Below are positions 38,309 to 49,986 of a stretch of 64,000 nt of DNA, piece after piece. The stretch lies in NCBI GenBank assembly GCA_015680685.1, contig MNCI01001003.1:103693-167692 (forward strand). Direction: 5' to 3'. Within the stretch, counting starts at the first letter, position 1. Each line of letters starts with the position of its first letter. Below the pieces are notes generated by a model, which worked only from the letters and a program-made list of their open reading frames with translations, made no database searches and was not told the origin of the DNA. The DNA comes from Gnetum montanum (lineage: Eukaryota > Streptophyta > Gnetopsida > Gnetales > Gnetaceae). The translations under genes and the position numbers were made by a program.

Positions 38309-38327
38309 GTCCTTGGTAATGGTGCCA
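38309..38327 (-). promoter_or_regulatory. primer binding site of element C
   Basis: The minus strand reads TGGCACCATTACCAAGGAC, one base from the LTR. It differs from the tRNA-Asp complement by transitions only. Confidence 0.78.
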
Positions 38328-38328
38328 A

Positions 38329-39152
38329 TGATGAGTGGTGAGGTACCCCTATGCCCAACCATACAAATCATAGGCATTCATATGTGATCTGGTCAAATTC
38401 TGTAGACTTTAATTACCAAGTATGCTAGAGCTAAATAATGAGTTCATGTTATCCATTTGTTGTCTTCCCAGTCTCACTTGTGAAATGTAAGTGTATGGTT
38501 AAGTGTGACTGAGGCATAAGATTTTTATCATTTTATGTTTTATCAATTTGATCACCTAAAAAAATAATGAAAGTGGGAGTAGTTAAATGCTAAGTGAACT
38601 ATTGTCTAATCTAGCCTAACACAAGTAATTGTCCCCACTTCTCGGATACATCTTGAACTTTGTGTAGACATTGCTGGGTTGTCAAACACTAATCATTTCT
38701 TAGCTACCAAGTGTTACATGTATGTTCGAAGGTGTCATGCTTGTATATTTTAATTAATTTCTTAATTGATCAAAATTAACTACTAAATGAATAACATTAG
38801 ATGTAAACTACATGAAATCATAATGTATAAATGCATAAAAAGAGAAATTCTCAAGTGTTGCAAGGATGAATCAAAGAGCTTGTCTTTATTTCCAACACAA
38901 TGGTGTGTTTAGGTATATCAATGCTTGAATAAAGATCCAATTACACTTAGACCTCCTGCTGTATGCACTTGGAAAATATTCTAACTCTTGAATGAACAAA
39001 GTGCAAGAGTTTTGGTACTTGATTAAAAAAACTCCTCTTAATCATGTGTCCAAGGGCTGTATTTATAGGCCCAGGAATATCCCATGATATCGCATAGTTG
39101 ATATCACATCTTGGGCCACGATATTGTGCACTCGATATTATGTACCCTATAT
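38329..39152 (-). repeat. 5' LTR of element C, truncated
   Basis: It matches the 3' LTR from TGATGAGTGGTGAGG to the ATATCG-type repeats and then breaks at ...CCCTATAT. The last 65 or so bases, including TCATCA, are absent. Unrelated sequence beginning TGTCAAATG follows. Confidence 0.85.
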
Positions 39153-40654
39153 TGTCAAATGAATTTTGGAGTTTGTACAATGACTTGAAAATGGCTAGTT
39201 GGTTGGGACATCTTGAATGAGCTTAAGATGTTTTTCTAAGAATCAAGATCTTGCAGGTGGGATGTCTCACTAGAAATTAGGATGGCTCACATGAGACATC
39301 ATTACTGGGACATTTTAGCAACACTTGGGATGTATGCTATTTTTCTAAGATGTCTAGCTTGAGATTGAGCTTTACAACTGGGACATCTTATTACAGAATA
39401 AGGTATCTTGGTAAACACTAGGTCTTCTTTGGACTTCTAGATTTCTTTTATCCTTGTAATTCCTTCCAAGTCTTTGCATACATTTTTTATTTTTTAGCAC
39501 TCTAGTTGTCCACTAAACTTCTAGGCTTGGCCTCATCATACGTCTTCCTTAGTCCTATAAAAACTTAAAAGCATGCTTTTCAATTTTCTTCATTTTCTAA
39601 GATTTTGGCATGTCAAAAGATCAATATTTATTTCATTGATTATTTGATCAAACCTATCTATATAGGTTTGGTTCTTCTTAATTTAATTGAGTATGAAGTA
39701 GCTCATATTTAGGCATTAGCTATTAAGGGATGTATAGGATGAACTAAAGAAGAAGAAACCTGACTAACTTAAGAGGAGATCTTAATCCATGATCAAAGCT
39801 AGTAGTTCTAAATAGGTTAGGATTTCTATAAGTAGTAGTATATCTTCACTCACATGCTTTTTCTTGTAGATAAGTTGAATATGTTAGAAATGAATATTCA
39901 AATTGTCATGCTTGTAGTAAAGCTGGATATAAGATTTGGATGTCCTTAAAAAAATAGTTTAGAACTATATTGGAGGATAAAAAAATCATGAAACAAGAAA
40001 GATCATAATAGGGATGCATGCAATAAGGATAGATTATATACTTTGATAGGCCAACCTTTAGATGTATAACCCTATTTGTCATGGATTTTTTAGGTAACAT
40101 TGGTGAATCTTCTTTCTTATTCTTATTTGACCTTGATGCTATTAATTCTTTTGTTGATGCTAGAGTTATAACCCATTTATAGATTAATCCTTTATCCATG
40201 TATTCTTACATAGTAGTTCAAATAGTCCATTCTCCTAATGTATTAGTTTTAGAGATGTTACCTTTAACTAAGATGGTGATACTAGGTAATAGGTGGTACA
40301 ATGATTTGTTGGTAATGGAACTTAAACAGTATGATGAAATTCTTGGGATGGATTGGTTGAATAAGTATAATGGATTCTTGGACTATAGAAGAAAGATTCT
40401 AATACTTATTTTCATAAGAAAAAGAAAGATCACAATTCAAACTAGTAAGAAAGATATTAAATTTGATTTCATGACAACTAAGAAGTTTTAGCAGATGCTT
40501 AAAAATTATTCTTATATGATCTTGGTGCATGAAGAGCCTAAACAAGAGATAGAGTATATTGTAGCGATTTAGAAGCTCTTAGATGTATTTAAGAATGAGA
40601 TTCTTAAAGTACTTCCTCATAGAGAGATTGAATTTGAGATTACACTTAATCTTG
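39153..40654 (+). mobile_element. element G: 5' part of a chromovirus, nested in C's LTR
   Basis: It begins TGTCAAATGAATTTTGG at the break in C's LTR. It has a TATA box at 39555-39562 and no visible complete gag, then protease and the linker to RT. It stops exactly where element D's LTR begins. The left boundary is inferred from the break plus the TG start. Confidence 0.55.
39880..40650 (+). pseudogene. chromovirus aspartic protease and protease-RT linker (G)
   Basis: Upstream sequence resembles a zinc knuckle (CHACSKAGYK, about 39915). Next come FLFDLDAINSFVDARV (about 40115-40160, with the active-site triad degraded) and LLVMELKQYDEILGMDWL (about 40308-40360), the hallmark C-terminal block of chromovirus protease. 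HREIEFEITL near 40620-40645 matches the linker to RT. RT would follow but is cut off by element D. Confidence 0.8.
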
Positions 40655-41622
40655 TGATGAGTGGCGAGGTACCCCTACACTCAACCATATGAATAAGAGT
40701 GTTCACGCATGATCCGGTCAAACTCTGTAGATGGGCTGGTTATGGTATCTAGATAGTTACACATTGATTACAATTATTTTTCTTCCCACCTAGACTAGTA
40801 TTTTCTTTGTCATGTATGGTTTAGTTTAGAGTGAGGTGTATGATGTGGTCCTAAGCTAGTGCTACTCCTAGAGGAAATGGAAAATAACTTTGTTTTAAGC
40901 TTATAGAGAATGAGAAGAAAAATATAAGCTAGCCTAAGTGTGATGAGAATTTGTCTTTAATCATTGATACACATCTTGGACTTCATGTACTACTTTTGGG
41001 ATTACCAAGCGCATGTTACTTAAGCACTCCTAGATATGCTACTGGGATACCAAGTAGTCACACTTAAATACTTGTGATTAAGTCATACTCATTCCACGTT
41101 TAATAACATGGATAGTAAATGAAGGTAAAGAAATATTAATTAAGAAAATAATAAATAAAAATAACAAGTAAGCAGTTAAAACTAAGTGAATGTTGCAATG
41201 ATGAAGTAATCTCAATCTTTATTGTCGATCATGCACATGTCCAAGTATGTCACACTTGAATAAAGGTTCCGTACAATTACAATAATCACATTGTGGGCAT
41301 GCACTGGGGAAAGGATTAAAATGAATTAAAATTAACAAAAAAAGACTCTACTCTAACATTAACTTACTCTAATTCTAACACTCCTTCCTGTGCACCCAAA
41401 GGTGTATTTATAAGCTTACATAGGAATTGCGATATCATGTATCCGATATTGTTATCCAAGCCACAATATCACGTACTCGATATTGCGTACCTGGTATCGA
41501 GGGTTTGATATTGGGGGTTTGATATCAAGGGTTTGATGTCAAGGGTTTGATGTGAAGGGTTCGATGTCAAGGGTCTGATGTCAAGGGTATGATATCAGCA
41601 CTTGACAAAACACGATTCATCA
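40655..41622 (-). repeat. 3' LTR of element D
   Basis: It runs from TGATGAGTGGCGAGGTACC to GATTCATCA (968 bp), a diverged subfamily longer than the others because of a U3 minisatellite. The TATA box is the complement of ATTTATAAGC near 41406. Confidence 0.85.
41499..41596 (-). repeat. 14-bp minisatellite in U3 of element D
   Basis: Seven head-to-tail copies of a unit close to AAGGGTTTGATGTC, each 14 bases with one to four changes. It lies in U3 upstream of the LTR promoter on the minus strand. The other Athila-like LTRs have shorter GATATCG-type series at this place. Confidence 0.85.
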
Positions 41623-43592
41623 TAACCCCATGACTAAATAAAAACTCATCCTTGAGTCAAAGAAAGTGAGGAACAAGTTCATTCAATTACAAATAGGGGA
41701 TAGGTATGAGATTATTGAATGACCATGGACTGTTTCATGTCACAATGTGGGACTAAACAAAAATTTGGACATAGACACAAAAGACAAAACTTGTGGAACT
41801 CATGGGATTTCCAATGGTGGTGGCTCCTCCATGGGTGCCTTTCCTTATCCTGCGCTCCAGGATTCTGAGATTGATACCATTGAAGAAGTACCTAACATTT
41901 CTCCTCTTCTATTCAAGGATTATGAGTCGTCCATGTTGATGTTCCAATGTGTGATGGAGTCAACACTCCCCATGGACATAGTAGTTGCAGGAACACTTGA
42001 TTGGCCTTGACATGCCATGCCACAAATAGCCATCATTCCTCTTCATAGGCTCAGGCCCTAACCTCTCCACCTTTTGCTTTGCCAGATTATGTAGTGACAG
42101 GAGTTTCCTGATGGATGCTGAATGATTATGCATCCTACTCTGCATGTTCTGCATGAGGTCCTTGGCCTCTACCTCCCCCTAGGTTTTTAGTTGCACCTTG
42201 AGAAGGTCCTCCTTGTTGTCCTCTTTTAGGGGCCATCTATAATCACATAAAGATCAATTGTTAGTAAGGTTATTGAAAGAAGTTTAATTATTTCATAACT
42301 TACTCATTACCTTTAATAAATGTTGAATTCTTTACTTAGTGTGATTTTAGAGTTACAATTTTTTTCAAGGAAGTTGCCCTAAAATTTTAATGTCAGACTT
42401 GATTTGTTTAGGTGACAAATAAAAGGACATGTAATGGTTTTGAGGAATGTTTGATAAAATGATGACAACGGAAAGAATAGATTTGGAAATGAAGTACTCG
42501 GAGGGTATAGAATTATGTGATAGTGTGAAACAAGTACAAATTATAAAAGTCACACAAGTGGGTCCTCCCTAAAGTAGGTTCCAACCTATGATGCCCTTGC
42601 GTAACCACACCTTAAAATGTCTGTAGGTACTAGAATGGTTAAATGTAATCTATACTGATGCAACAAAACACACACACATGTTAAATACCACCACGATGAG
42701 GTATGAGTTCTATGCCACACAACACAGAAGTTAGAAATACTTAAATAGTGAGATGAAATGAATTGTAGAAGGGATTGCAGAGATTAGGACATGAGGTAAC
42801 TGACCTAGAGCACAATGAATTTTGAGTGTAGGTCATGATTAATGTGTCATTAGCTTGTCACTCCAAAATCAAGACCAAGTTCATTCCTTCGATTAGTGAC
42901 ATCGCATTGTTTCATCCAATGATGGACAACCATAAGAGCATCATGATAGTAAGGTGTACGATCACTTGGTGTTTTGTCCAAGGGAGGAGTCATTTGGAAT
43001 TTCTCTCTCTCTCTCTCTCTCTCTGCTACTTTGGCACTTTTTTCTTCCCAATAGTGAACTGGAGAAGCTTCCAAACTTTAGGCATGGGTGCATGTATTTC
43101 TAGTGGAACCCCCAGAACAACATTGAGTCTCTTTATTGAGTGCTTTTATTACTCTTACTTCCAATTTTTATTAGATCTACAAGGATCTTAGCACAACGAG
43201 GCTGCATGACAACTTCAATAGATGTCACCAAAGAGAATCCACAAGTCCCCTTGATGTCACATCCTGACCATTCTTTCTTACTCCATTTTTCACTCTAGGC
43301 ATAATGAACACAAAATTACTTTTAAGTTTTCATGATGATAAGAGTATCATCATACCCAGAGTAGAACCTCTTATTAATAGAATGGTTAGGTGGTTGTGGT
43401 GAGCTTGCTATCCAAATAATTAGTCACTTGAGACTTGATAGCATAGGACAACACCTCAACCAATGAGTCACATGAGTGTTTTATTCATAGATGAGATTAC
43501 CCATAAAAAGATAACAAGATAAAAAAATAAATAAAAAGATGAAAAAATGGAATACAAAAAATTGTAAAATTAAAGAAAAGAAAAAACATTTA
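41623..43592 (-). other. element D polypurine tract and non-coding 3' region
   Basis: The first bases (TAACCCCATGA) are the complement of a degraded polypurine tract. The part at about 42540-43300 aligns with the 3' regions of A and E (for example TGGGTCCTCCCTAAAGTAGG). A (TC)n run lies at 43002-43024. The stretch at 41747-42150 is unlike the other copies and carries a short open frame of unknown meaning. It then joins the gag tail directly. Confidence 0.65.
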
Positions 43593-45641
43593 TTAATTTT
43601 TCTTGTTAGAATGGATGATATCCCCCATAACTAAATAGTTGAGCATGACTAGAATTAATAAATGGAAAATGTGGATCCATGCATGTTGGAAATATTGGGA
43701 CTTGGTCATATCTGAACCACTAGGTGTATTTTTATGTGGTGGTTGGAATGTACCCAAATTGGGGTGCACATATTGTATTAAAGTTGACATAGTGGGGCAA
43801 GTTAGAAGATGTGGTTAATTGATATGAAGTTGACCCACTATGGCACCCTTGACTGTAAGATGGTATGCAAGGATCAATATGTCTCCGTATGTGGTTGTAT
43901 TCATTGGGTCGTATGGTAGTTGGAGTATTGATTGATGGCCCTAATAAGATAACATGAGGCATTGTATTTGAGAAGAAATATGCATCACAACATTGAACTT
44001 GTGCTTGGTTGGAGGGTGCAGTGATTTTGGAACCATGCTGGCTCTTTCTTTGGTCATTCCTAAAGAAAGGACACTTTTGACATTATGGAGGACCTCCATT
44101 GTTGTTGACCATAGCAGCATAAGTAATGTTTGTGGGTTGGTGCTATGGTGCAAAACTTGCTAGTATTATTGGTGGCGATGTAGAAGGAGGTGAAGGATGA
44201 GAATATTGAGGGTGAGGAGAAGTTCAAGGAACATGAGGTGGTGATATTGTGAAAGAGGACATGGGTTGATAATACTTAAGTGAATGATAACAATGTGGTG
44301 AGATAGAGGATGTTGAACAGGTTGGAAAAATAGGATGCTGAACCTGATAAGCACTTGGGTTAGGATGGTAGGAAGGGTGTGACTAGTTTGATGGTGGCCT
44401 CCCCCATGACTGGGGCTTTTGCCACTATGGTTGGACTTGGTATTTCTGTATAAACTTCGGATGTAACATTCTTCCCTAATGCTCATGAAAATGTGACAAG
44501 ATTGGGCATTGACATTTTGGGTGATCATATAGGAATATGTTACATTGATACGTATGATTAGTAGTTTAGTTCTTATTCTCTTCAACCCTTCTTTTCGATT
44601 GTCTAAGGGTGTTCTGTCCTGCTTCTTAGTTCGTCATGGTTCTACCTCTAATAATGTTGGCATATTCTCCACACTTTTCATGCACCCATTCTGTCATCTT
44701 ATTAATCTTTGCCTCAATTTCATCTAGTTATTTTAGTATTGACAAATATATTCCACCTCCTTGAGGTGAGTTAAATTCTCCTCCTCATGATCATGGACCT
44801 TTGCTAGTTCGAGATTTTGGTCCCATTGAGAGCTTTCAACATTCTCCCATTTAGCCATTTCTCCTTCTTCTTTTGCTACTTGCTTAATAAGCTCTTGGAA
44901 TTGGTGGGTATGTAGTTCATATAGTTGACATAGGACATACATCCCTAGGGTCTCCCTTGTCTCATTATGGAGCCCATCTATGATGTGGTACATTAGCCTT
45001 TCCTTGGAGAACCCATGGCCTGGGTAGTTGTTTAGTAATGAATAGTATCTTTCTAAGGCCATGTCCAAGGGTTCATGTTATCTCTGTTTCCATTCTTGGA
45101 TTTGTCTCGTCAAGGCTGACACTCTTGCATAGGTTTGATATCTTTCATTAAATAGTTCCACCATTGTTGGCCAATGTCGAATTGATTTTGGTTTTAAAGA
45201 CCTATACCATACTTTTGCTTGGCCAATGAGTGTTAGAGGAAAGAGCTTAAGTTTTTGCCACCCATTATCAATATTGTACCATGAATAGACATCATGGAAG
45301 GCCTCTAAATGGTGTTGTGGATCTAAATCATAGCCTCCTAAAAATTTGGAAAAGTTGTTTAAATCAAGCCTGGGTAGATGGCTTTTCTTATGATGCCTAC
45401 GGGATATTTGAACAACCTCTTGTATCTGCATTAGGCTCTTAGTGGCTAGCAGGGGTTCATCGTCACTAGGTAGGTTATGGATTTGTGAGTTGGGATGATG
45501 TTGTCTTAATTTATGTACATAGGAGACCCCTACATCAGATTGAGTACTCCAAACTTCATCTTCATCATTGTATAATTTGTTGGTTCTCCAATGAATTGCC
45601 GTATTGGTTGTTGTGTTATCATAGTCTTGTGAGAGAGACAT
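43593..45641 (-). pseudogene. gag: element D gag
   Basis: The start codon is at 45641 (MSLSQDYDNTTTNTAIHW). The Retrotrans_gag domain is long and nearly open (45641-45078 and 45068-44733, split by one stop). It includes LPRLDLNNFSKFLGGYDLDP, KLKLFPLTLIGQAKVWYRSL, LFNERYQTYARVSALTRQI and YYSLLNNYPGHGF, the usual Athila-like gag signature. A degraded cysteine motif (YDHPKCQCPI, about 44500) and a long Pro/Ser/His-rich tail follow. This is the best preserved gag in the family, although the element has no pol. Confidence 0.85.
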
Positions 45642-45754
45642 TGTTGTGAATTTGTGTATGACTTAATTGAAATTAAGTTATTTTCTAAGATATATATCGT
45701 TAAGGCTTTGTTACAGTGATCTTGAATATTGTAACTAATCTAATTAACTAGCAC

Positions 45755-45774
45755 TGTCCCCAGTAATAGCACCA
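45755..45774 (-). promoter_or_regulatory. primer binding site of element D
   Basis: The minus strand reads TGGTGCTATTACTGGGGACA, one base from the 5' LTR. It is of tRNA-Asp type and keeps the GGGGA block better than the other copies. Confidence 0.8.
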
Positions 45775-45775
45775 A

Positions 45776-45885
45776 TGATGAGTGGCGAGGTACCCTTACA
45801 CTCAACCATAAAAATACGAGCATTCATGCATGATCTGGTTGAACTCCGTAGATGGGCTAGTTGTGGTATCTAAATAGTTACACAT
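45776..45885 (-). repeat. 5' LTR of element D, first 110 bases
   Basis: It matches 40655-40765 through GTTACACATTGAT and then stops where a plus-strand LTR beginning TGATGAGAGCAG starts. The remainder is expected beyond the window. Confidence 0.85.
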
Positions 45886-46737
45886 TGATGAGAGCAGTTA
45901 CTCTAGTGGTTACTCTAATTATTAGAGTGGTTACTTTAGCAGTTACTCTAATTATTAGAGTAGTTTCTCCCAAGTCTATGAATACAGTGCCTAGGTGCAC
46001 AATTGGGGGGAAGCCTTTTAGGAGTCAAGTAGTGAAACTCTTGTAGTCTGTTTGAAAGTTAGAGTATTTTCCAATTCCCTGTACTAGGAGGTCTAAGTGT
46101 TGATGGATCTTTATTCAAGCATTGATGTACCTGAGCACACCATTATGTTGGCAATAAAGACGAGCTCTTTGATTCATCCTTGCGACACTTGAGATTTATT
46201 TTCTTACGCATTTCTTTTATTTTATTTTCTTATGCATTTATTTTATTTTATGCACTTTACATTTATGTTATTAGCACAACAATTCATTTTGATCAATTAA
46301 GAAAATCATTAAATTCCATAAGCACGACCACTTCGAGCATGTGTGTAATGCTTGGTAACCCAATAACGATTAGCATTTGGTAATCCAAACAATGTTGCAT
46401 TGGTTCAGGATGTGTACGGTAAGTGGGAATGGATGCTGGTGTTAGGATTAGTTAGAAATTAGTTAATGGGTAGTTAAGTTAAATTAGTCACTTAGTTACC
46501 TCTCTCCTTCCCTACTAGCACAAGACATAAAAACATAAAAGCTATAAAAATCATATGCCTCAAGCTTACTTAACCATACAATTGTGACATACATGTAAGC
46601 TTGGGAAGACAATGATCAACCAACCCATCCTTGTTCCAAAAAGGTGCATAAGCACTTAGTCCTTGGAATTCAACTAGATCATGCATGAAATACTCGTATT
46701 CGTATGGTTGAGCATAGGGGTACCTCTCCACTCATAA
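45886..46737 (+). repeat. 5' LTR of element E
   Basis: It runs from TGATGAGAGCAG to CCACTCATAA (852 bp). From about 46090 it is the complement of the A-D LTRs (GATCTTTATTCAAGCATTGATG...). U3 differs: two copies of the near-palindrome ACTCTAATTATTAGAGT (45915-45965) replace the GATATCG series. The TATA box is degraded to TATGAATA (about 45977). Confidence 0.87.
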
Positions 46738-46738
46738 T

Positions 46739-46757
46739 TGGTGCTGTTGCCAAGGAC
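46739..46757 (+). promoter_or_regulatory. primer binding site of element E
   Basis: TGGTGCTGTTGCCAAGGAC lies one base after the LTR, of tRNA-Asp type with transitions only. Confidence 0.8.
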
Positions 46758-46872
46758 TTAGTTGTTTGTCCACTAACTAGAACATAGGAAATCATTGACA
46801 TAGTTGGAACGAACCCTTAGGGTTGGTTGAGAAAATAATAAATAGAATACATTGCACACTGAATAGACAAGT

Positions 46873-49240
46873 ATGTCTCCTTCTTCATACGAAAGTGCCT
46901 CATTGCCTAAGTTCAAAATAGGAAATAGTTGTCGATGTGATACACATGATGTTGATCCGCCAGTCCCTCAACAAGTTTGAGTGGTATATATTCATCCTAA
47001 TGAGTATATACCAAACTTCACCTTTATCCTCCATCAAGACAAACAACTGTGTTGGTGAGACTTAGAAGGTAACATAGTGTTACCTCCTGATCATTTAGTC
47101 CCGAGCATGCTTCTTCATGCTTTCACACAAATTAGCATGCTGCACTTACACGTAGAATATGTTGTGCAAGACCATGACTTGAGAGAATACCATTCCACAG
47201 AGGCACAACATCAAAGGGACTTGCAATAGGAGAGACATCTTAAGTCTTTGAAGGGTAAGTGTTCCCAGGATGCCCCACATGTCTTAAGCAAAAATGAGGG
47301 TGGTAAACCTACCTCAGGAAATTTCCCACACAACGATGTCCCTCCCCTTGACTTTGGCCAAGGGGTTGTGTATTAGGACCTTCATTCCACTATTCATAAC
47401 CCAAGATTTGATACCCATGGGCACAAATGGTCTAAACAAGGCACACGAACTCATGATAAAGATGGAAATTTTGATTACAATCGTGATCGGGGCTGAGACC
47501 ACAGAAGAGAAGGTAGCAGACACCGTCATGGTGATAGTTCTCTTTCTTCTTTACCTTCATCATCTCCTTCATCCTCTCCTTAAATATTTGGATGTAGTCA
47601 TAAAGAAAAAGACCAAGGGGATAAAGGTAGGAAAAGTGGAATTCATAGATGAAATAGCCAAGAAAGGGGATGAGGGCACTCTAGAGAGTCACGACATAGA
47701 AGAAGGGAGAGTAGGGAACAACGTAGGCATCATAGACGCCATGGATGGGACGATCACAATGAACCCCTTCTCGCTAATCAAAGTATGTTGGACATAACTG
47801 AGGCTATTAGAATTTCAACAAGGCATCCGAAAGATAGTAGGATCAAGAGATTAGATATGAACAACATCCCACAATTTGGAGGGGGATACAACCTTGATCC
47901 TCAGAATCATTTACTAGCATTCCATGATGCATGTGCCTTATAGAACATAGAGAATGAATGAGAAAAACTTAAGTTGTTCCCATGGACATTAGTTAAAGAA
48001 GCAGAAAGCTGGTACTAGTCTTTAGAATCGGAATCCATTCGTAGGTGGAGTACATTATTAGAACTATTTAATGATAAGTACCAAACGTACTCCCAGGTGT
48101 CTAACTTGCGAAAGCAAATCTAAGGCCAGAAACAAGAAGGACATGAACCCTTGGATGTTGCCATGGGCTGATACTATGCACTGTTACATCGTTGTCCTAG
48201 CCATGGTTATTCACAAAGGGATCAACTACACCATCTTGTAGATGGGCTTAGGCGTGGAACAAGAAGAACCCTTGGGACTTATGCCCAAGGGAGACTATCC
48301 AAGCTTAGCTCCCATCAAATTTAAAGACTATTGAAGCAAGTTGCTAAGGAATAAGGTGAGCTACGAAAGAGAAAAAGTGTGGAAGAGTATAACCGAGATC
48401 CTTCCCTTTGGAAGAGGGGAGTAAAATCTTATGAGGATGAAGAAGAGTCACCACTTGAAGAGATGGTGAATAAGAAAACTTTTCCTATCCAAAATATGAC
48501 ATTAGAAATTTTGGCAAAGGTAGACCAAATATGGGATTCCCTAGACAATAGATTTCAAATTGTTCTTAAAATAGTAGAGGAGTCTAGAGAGCAAGGTAGT
48601 GAGAAAAGAAAAAAAGAAAGAGGCTAAATATGCACATAGCAAGGGTAAGGGCAAAGTTTCCATCATTGAAGAGGTTGTGGATTTGAAAACAGACAATGAT
48701 AGTGGATGTGAGATATGTCCATATGACCATCCTAAAGGATGTTGTCCTATAATATCACATTTGCAGGAGTCTGGGGTGTATGCACTCAACCCATGATTAA
48801 AAAAAAAGGCAAACACCTCGAAGATTACCTTATCCTCAAGGTAACCCAAGGTAGTTCCACCAACCCTTAACATATTATCCCAGTAGAACTCCACCACAAC
48901 TAATTAAGCAATATCAACAGTGGCAGCACCCACAATCATGGGGAATGCCACCACCAAGGTAATAGTATCCTTACCAGAAACCTGACCCATATGGATGTTA
49001 CGTGTAGCAGCCAATCTCCCCATGTGACTCTACTAGTCACATCACTCCTCAACTTCACTACTAAGCCTGGGAGTATTATGGGACTCCCTCTTCTAGAGAC
49101 AATATTCCACAAGCATATCATCATTCTCATCTGGCTACATCTCTTCCACCAATAGCTCCACCATGACCTACTCCCGTGATGTAAGGTGAAATTCCTACCC
49201 AGTTATAGCAACGTAACACCATGAGGGTTGTTAAGTCTCA
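46873..49240 (+). pseudogene. gag: element E gag
   Basis: It starts at ATG 46873 (MSPSSYESASLPKFK). Conserved blocks lie in several frames because of indels: VYIHPNEYIPNFTFILHQD (about 46985), a Ser/His-rich part near 47540-47580, and RLDMNNIPQFGGGYNLDPQ (about 47850) of the gag domain. A Glu/Lys-rich helix is at 48379-48627, with the cysteine motif CEICPYDHPKGCCP at about 48711-48750. A Pro-rich tail follows. Confidence 0.83.
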
Positions 49241-49479
49241 ACCTACTATTGGTTCCAACAACCACATGAAGAAAAGACCTTTCTTAGAACCAAAAGTCCA
49301 ACTAAGGCATTACAATCACAAGAGGCTGATTCCTTAGATGCCTCAGTATCAATCAAAACTTCAAAGCCCCCTTCAACCCAATCACTGCACTCAACACATA
49401 TGATCATGTTAACACATGTTGTCATTGATTGGATCAAAGATGACCACCTTCCTAGGAAATTCTCTGATCCTGGGAGTCC

Positions 49480-49860
49480 TATGATATACTTACAAATCAC
49501 TGGAAATGTGTTATGCAAGGCTCTTTTGGATTTAGGTTCCAGTGTCAACTTGATTTCTCAAGAAATGTACAAGGCCTAGAACCTACTTCCATTGAAAAAG
49601 AGTAACATCCATCTAGAGTTGGCTGACCTATCTATCATTGTCCCATTATGACTAGTGGAAGACATTGTTATAACTATTTGTGGATGGTCATACCTAGCTA
49701 ACTTCCTAGTGATTTAGGTAAACAATGGTAAGGGGAACTTCCCAATCATAATGGAAATAGCATGGCTAAGCACCATCGACGCATGCCTAGGAATCCATGA
49801 TCTTTTCCTAGAAATATCAAAGGAAATTACGTGCAGAGGTCATGGTTTGTGCATAGTTTA
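49480..49860 (+). pseudogene. element E aspartic protease
   Basis: The active-site loop is LLDLGSSVNLISQEMY (about 49520-49568), so Ser/Thr of the triad is Leu. GWSYLANFLVI and FPIIMEIAWLSTIDA follow. Stops interrupt the frame. Confidence 0.82.
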
Positions 49861-49986
49861 GAATTGCCTGCATGCAATCAGTGTGCACAAGTGATTAACA
49901 TACAAAGATGCCTGTATGCAGTAGCCACAAGACAAGAAGACACCTAGTGGCTGACAGCTGATCAAGAAAGTAGCTCACTCATATGC

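Larger units (their letters stand above)
31794..39152 (-). mobile_element. element C: Athila-like retrotransposon lacking integrase
   Basis: On the minus strand: 3' LTR 31794-32647, polypurine tract, short 3' region, RNase H, RT, protease, gag, primer site 38309-38327, and a 5' LTR from 38329. That LTR stops about 65 bases short at 39152, where unrelated sequence starts with TG. The left flank ACTAT (31789-31793) is the expected target duplication, but its partner is not in the window. Confidence 0.87.
40655..45885 (-). mobile_element. element D: gag-only non-autonomous Athila-like element
   Basis: On the minus strand: 3' LTR 40655-41622, polypurine tract, non-coding 3' region, gag 45641 down to about 43600, primer site 45755-45774, then only 110 bases of 5' LTR before element E. 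No protease, RT, RNase H or integrase motif is seen in either strand of its interior. The left flank TCTTG (40650-40654) is the expected target duplication. Confidence 0.8.

Noticed and set aside
41499-41596. CRISPR-like array (14-bp units) and the 27-bp array at 57730
   Set aside because: Units are contiguous with no spacers, in a plant genome, inside retrotransposons; these are minisatellites.
43002-43024. (TC)n run as a GAGA-type regulatory site
   Set aside because: Simple microsatellite inside a degenerate 3' region with no promoter nearby.
47294-47797. 167-codon plus-strand frame in E as a separate gene
   Set aside because: It is a shifted frame over E gag; the conserved gag blocks lie in other frames in the same stretch.
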